Below are positions 60,345 through 64,000 of a stretch of 64,000 nucleotides of DNA, piece by piece. The stretch is from assembly GCA_001972305.1 (NCBI GenBank), contig BDDD01005205.1, positions 1 through 64,000 of the forward strand, written 5' to 3'. Every line of letters starts with the position of its first letter. Positions within the stretch are counted from its first letter, which is position 1. Made by a program: the position numbers and the translations under genes. The stretch comes from Cephalotus follicularis. Its lineage: Eukaryota; Streptophyta; Magnoliopsida; Oxalidales; Cephalotaceae. The notes beneath the pieces were generated by a model. That model did no database searches, was not told where the DNA came from, and worked only from the letters and a program-made list of their open reading frames with translations.

Positions 60345-60625
60345 CGCTAAGCAGCCGACTATCAAAGGAAGATAGTCGAATACTCAACGGAAACAGTCGA
60401 CTGTCAAGGGAAAACAGTCAACTGCTCATGCGTTATCCTGCCCAGAAAGTGGTGGGAACGTGTATTCTGAGCAATATTATGAATGGTAGTGCAGTTACAG
60501 TCGACTGTTGAAGGATAATAGCCGACTGCCAGATAGACAGCCGACTGGTGAAGGAAACCAGCCAGCTGCCCACGCACTAATCGACCCAGAACAGCCTACT
60601 GGGAAGGAATCTAGCCGACTGTCAG
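60345..60625. repeat. CAGCCGACTG / CAGTCGACTG array in F LTR, second part
   Basis: About eleven units: GCAGCCGACTATC, ATAGTCGAATA, ACAGTCGACTG, ACAGTCAACTG, ACAGTCGACTG, ATAGCCGACTG, ACAGCCGACTGG, CCAGCCAGCTG and CTAGCCGACTG. The middle CCGAC form is commoner here than elsewhere. Confidence 0.87.
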
Positions 60626-61932
60626 GCTGCTGTTTGGACTTCTCTTGCTTAAACGGTGCGCGATGATCCCGATTCTGATTAGGATGCATTAGAGCATTTG
60701 TATGCATTGCATATGTACTGTTTACTGCCTGTAAGTTAACCGTTTATAAACTGATATGATTTCTAAATTATTATATTAATTTAGTAATGCACATATGAGT
60801 TTGAAAACTACTATGTTTGATTACGGAAATATAAAATGAGTATTTTTTATATTTTTGGAACATACTGGGAAAGCAATTTCCACTACTAAAACGGTTTAAA
60901 GTATTTTCTATCTATTGGAAATACATATTTCAAATGTTTACGACTTTTGAAAATAGTTTGAAATGAACTGCCTATTGTTGATCTAACGATCATTACTGTA
61001 CTGTTTAATGCACTGTTTACTACGACTATCCACTGTTTGCTCTGTGAATTTTTCTGTGTTTGTGCTTGAGTCACTAGCTGCGTGGCGGGACTGCCAGCGT
61101 TGGCTAGTGGCAGGGTTGACCTAGGGGCCATGAGTTGGCTGGGTAACTCACTGTACTGTACTGTTGTCTTGCTTGGTTGCTTGGAGAAGGGACCGAAGTG
61201 GGAGTGCAACGTGGGGCCAAGAGTTGGCGGCGTTGTACATACTGCCTGCCTGTTTGTGGTCCCTTTGTGGACTTACTGTACTGTTTGCTAGTCCTTTTCG
61301 GACACTACTGTGCCTGTGTTGTTGCCCTGGCCGGGTTACTACTGTATTGTTATTGCATACATGTATTTTCATATATATGCCCCTACTGTTAGTTTACTAA
61401 ACTGTAAACTTATATATATTTCCATATATATATAAACTGGTGTTTTTACTGTACTGCATCATCCGCACATACATTTCATGACATGCATGTGATGTTGATC
61501 CCAAATTTCTCTTATGACTTAGCCAAGTGAGGACAAAGTCTAACCCCCTACTTTACAAATTGATGGAGTGGACCGGCTTGGGAATCATCATGGATGAAGT
61601 ACAAGTTTTTAATAATGTTTTCACCAGGGGTTAGGTCCCCTTTGGGTGTTGTGTACTTTATTTTCCTGTTACTAGACTTTTGATGTTACTAGATAATGCA
61701 TTATGGATCATTCTCCGTTTTGTGGGCTTTTAACTACGACAGACATGTTTTTGCGTAGCGTGCAGTATGGGATGCACGTTACGTGCTTTTCAACTTATGA
61801 GTTTTAATGATTTCGCAACTGATATCTTGTTTGAAAAGTTGAAATTTTACGGTATTTGCATAAGTTGGATCTTGATGTTAATTGCCTTTACCACCTTTAT
61901 GTGTGTTTATCGAAAGCGGGGTGTGAGAAGAG

Positions 61933-61944
61933 TGGTATCAGAGC
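61933..61944 (+). promoter_or_regulatory. Primer binding site of F
   Basis: TGGTATCAGAGC shortly after the LTR end GGGGTGTGAGA (61928); fits initiator tRNA-Met. Confidence 0.9.
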
Positions 61945-62089
61945 ATATTCCATATATGATTAGCTGGGATACTGTCCTTCGCAACTAAGTGTTTGAAAAA
62001 GGAACTTGTTCAAAGCTAATAAATTCCTAGACAATTAACAAATTGTTTCCTTGAAGATACTTGCTAATGACATCTTCACTATAGGAACA

Positions 62090-64000
62090 AAGATGGACGG
62101 AAGAGGAAGAGCTAGGACTGTAGAAGGGAGTGTTCCTCAGGGAACAAATGATAAGAAAGACCCATTGGATTGATTGGCCGACTACTTTCAATAGCAGATG
62201 GCTGTGGATGCGGCCAACATAGAAGACATGCGGCGATGATACATGGACCGTATAAATGACCATTTCCATCGACATATGGCTGCTAATACGGCGCGCCTAG
62301 AAGAAATGCGGCAATTGTGTATTGAAACCCAACAAGCTAAACGGACTAAGTTAGCTCCGCCAGAGTGGCAAGATAGTGACTGTTCGACCAAGTCATCAAG
62401 GAACAGCTCTCAACAAAGAGCCGCTCAAGGAACTCCTGGTCAAGGGAGTAAGGTGAAATCTGGAAATTGATTTCATTATGGACATTCAGGCCATATGCAA
62501 AGGGATTGTTGGAAAAGGAATGGGTTGTGCTTAGGGTGTGGGGCCTCTAACCATTTCCGGAGGGATTGTCCAGAGAGAAAAGGAACAATACCGACTGGAC
62601 CAATGAGTAATAGCGATGCTGCGGCGGGATCCCCACATCAGAGAAACACCGGTAAAAGCATCACAAGAGTTATGGCCTTCACTCTTGATTTTAAAAGATT
62701 ACCTCTATTGTTAGAAGTATGTCGTTTTAATACTGATTGTAAGTCGCTCGTGGATGTTAAGTTAGGACCTTTTGGACTAACTCATGAATAAAAGGATGAT
62801 TGTTCTAAGTAACTAAGTGAGTAAACATATACAGGCATATACAGATGCGACGACACACGCACTTAGCAAATGTCTAGACCCCCTAATAGAGTTATGATTG
62901 CATAGACCGTGTCGCATCGGTGTCGGTTATATAGAATATTTATCGGTAATGGGCATATGAGGCTTTGCATCTACTACATAATGCTGAACAAGGCAACTAT
63001 TAAGAACAAATACCCCCTCCCCCACATCGAGAATTTGTTCGACCAGTTGCAAGGGTCAAGGGTGTTTTCCAAGCTCGATTTGAGATCGGTTTATCACCAA
63101 CTGAAAGGAAGGAAAGGAGACATTGAGAAGACTGCCTTCTGAACACGGTATGGTCACTACGAGTTCTTGGTGATGCTGTTTGGTGTTACCAATGCACCGA
63201 CAGCTTTCATGTCATTGATGAATGACGTATTCCGGCCATACCTGGATCAGTTTATCATAGTGTTTATTGATGACATACTGGTATATTCAAGGAGTGAGGA
63301 GGAACACACTCTCCATCTGAGGCTGGTATTGCAGGTTCTCAGAGAGCATTGGTTGTACGCCAACTTCAGCAAGTGTGAATTATGGCTTGATCATGTGATC
63401 TTTCTCGGTCACATCGTATCTGGGGAAGGCTTGACGATGGATCCGTCAAAGACCAAAGTTGTGCGAGACTGGCCGCAACCAAGAAATGTAACTGAAATGC
63501 GCAGTTTCCTTGGATTGGCAGGGTACTACAGGAGGTTTATCCAAAACTTTTCGAGGATAGCCATGCCTTTGACTAGACTGACCCAGAAGAAGACCTTATT
63601 TGTCTGGGATAAACATTCTGAAGCTAGTTTCCATGAGCTGAAGGATCGGTTAGTTTCCGCTCCTATCTTGGCATTACCTGATGGTAATGAGGGCTTTGTA
63701 ATCTACAGTGATGCATCGGGTAAGGGCTTGGGCTACGTACTGATGCAGCGAGGCAGAGTGATCGCTTATGCTTCTCGGAAGCTAAAGCCGTATGAAGAAA
63801 ACTACCCGACGCATGACCTTGAACTTGCAGCTATTACCTTTGCCCTTCAGAAGTGGAGGCACTATCTTTATGGGGCGCAGTTTGAAATCTTTACAGATCA
63901 TAAGAGTTTGAGGTACCCGTTCTGCGAAGATACACTGAAAATGAGGCAACGAAGGTGGGTGGAATTCTTTAATGATTATGATTGCAGTGTTCAGTACCAC
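62090..64000 (+). mobile_element. Gag-pol remnants of F, continuing past the window
   Basis: A short gag piece (MDGRGRARTVEG at 62093; repeated RHMAANTARLEEMRQ-like words near 62220-62320) is followed by two zinc-knuckle-like segments (GHMQRDCW and CLGCGASNHFRRDCPE, about 62488-62575). From about 62950 comes reverse transcriptase ([20 protein letters not shown], then RT to about 63590) and RNase H ([11 protein letters not shown] near 63705, [19 protein letters not shown] near 63853). It closely matches D's pol. Broken in several places. Confidence 0.87.

Larger units (their letters stand above)
22803..61928 (+). mobile_element. 5' LTR of F (2.7 kb of own sequence in two parts)
   Basis: Parts 22803-23333 and 59717-61928 together make about 2.74 kb. 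The first part has a CAGTCGACTG array at 23045-23130 and the second at 60350-60620. The paired module (GCCATGAGTTGGC at about 61127, GCCAAGAGTTGGC at about 61217) and a TTAGCC hairpin (about 61519-61543) are near the 3' end. The bases flanking E are ATTCG (23329-23333) and ATTCA (59717-59721), a target duplication with one difference. Confidence 0.85.
22803..64000 (+). mobile_element. Element F: gypsy chromovirus, split by E, runs off the window
   Basis: F begins TGTAACGCCTGGG at 22803. Its 5' LTR is split by E (23334-59716) and resumes at 59717; the LTR ends near 61928. A primer site TGGTATCAGAGC lies at 61933-61944. Internal remnants run to the right edge. Its LTR and pol resemble element D closely (same hairpin, same GGAGTTGGC pair, same LSRK/RT sequence style), so D and F are related families. 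F is broken in several places, and its gag part is much shorter than D's. By nesting it is older than E, D, B and G. Confidence 0.87.

Overview
The window looks like plant (probably eudicot) pericentromeric-type heterochromatin made almost entirely of LTR retrotransposons stacked inside one another. The evidence is chromovirus-type Ty3/gypsy gag-pol remnants, primer sites matching the initiator-tRNA-Met type (TGGTATCAGAGC), 2-4 kb LTRs and 5-bp target duplications. I found no host gene, rRNA, tRNA gene or CRISPR array.

Left part (1-22802). From the left edge: a copia-like LTR end (J1, 1-743); the pol and 3' LTR of a gypsy element (A, 744-6404); a second copia-like LTR end (J2, 6405-7285); the tail and 3.3-kb 3' LTR of gypsy element H (7286-11330); an LTR-derived block followed by a primer site, a small open frame and a gag remnant (I, 11331-14450); an LTR-like unit K (14451-15654); a minus-strand LTR L (15655-20812) split by a minus-strand solo LTR M (17589-20306) with matching ACATC duplications; a short low-complexity stretch; and two LTR starts (O at 21221, N at 21275).

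Right part (22803-64000) is a clean matryoshka. Element F (5' LTR from 22803, running off the right edge) is split by minus-strand element E (23334-59716). E's 5' LTR is split by plus-strand element D (31740-57441). D's 5' LTR is split by element B (32335-44745), and B's 5' LTR is split by solo LTR G (33170-35296). D's 3' LTR also holds solo LTR C (52882-56048). Counting N and O outside F, this is up to seven levels. B is the best preserved; the others are clearly fossils. Nesting gives the age order from oldest to youngest: (O, N), F, E, D, then B and C, then G.

The most striking signal is not a gene. Nearly every LTR here, from both copia-like and gypsy families and in both orientations, carries one or two arrays of a short palindrome centred on GTCGAC. 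Units repeat about every 20-40 bp, with family-specific palindromic arms (CAGTCGACTG, AAGCGTCGACGCTT, GACGTCGACGTC and decayed forms). In the two LTRs of B the differences pile up inside these units and are all transitions, as expected for methylated CpG. Other shared LTR signals are a TTAGCC...GGCTAA hairpin, a paired GCCAGGAGTTGGC module and an inverted repeat just before the polypurine tract.
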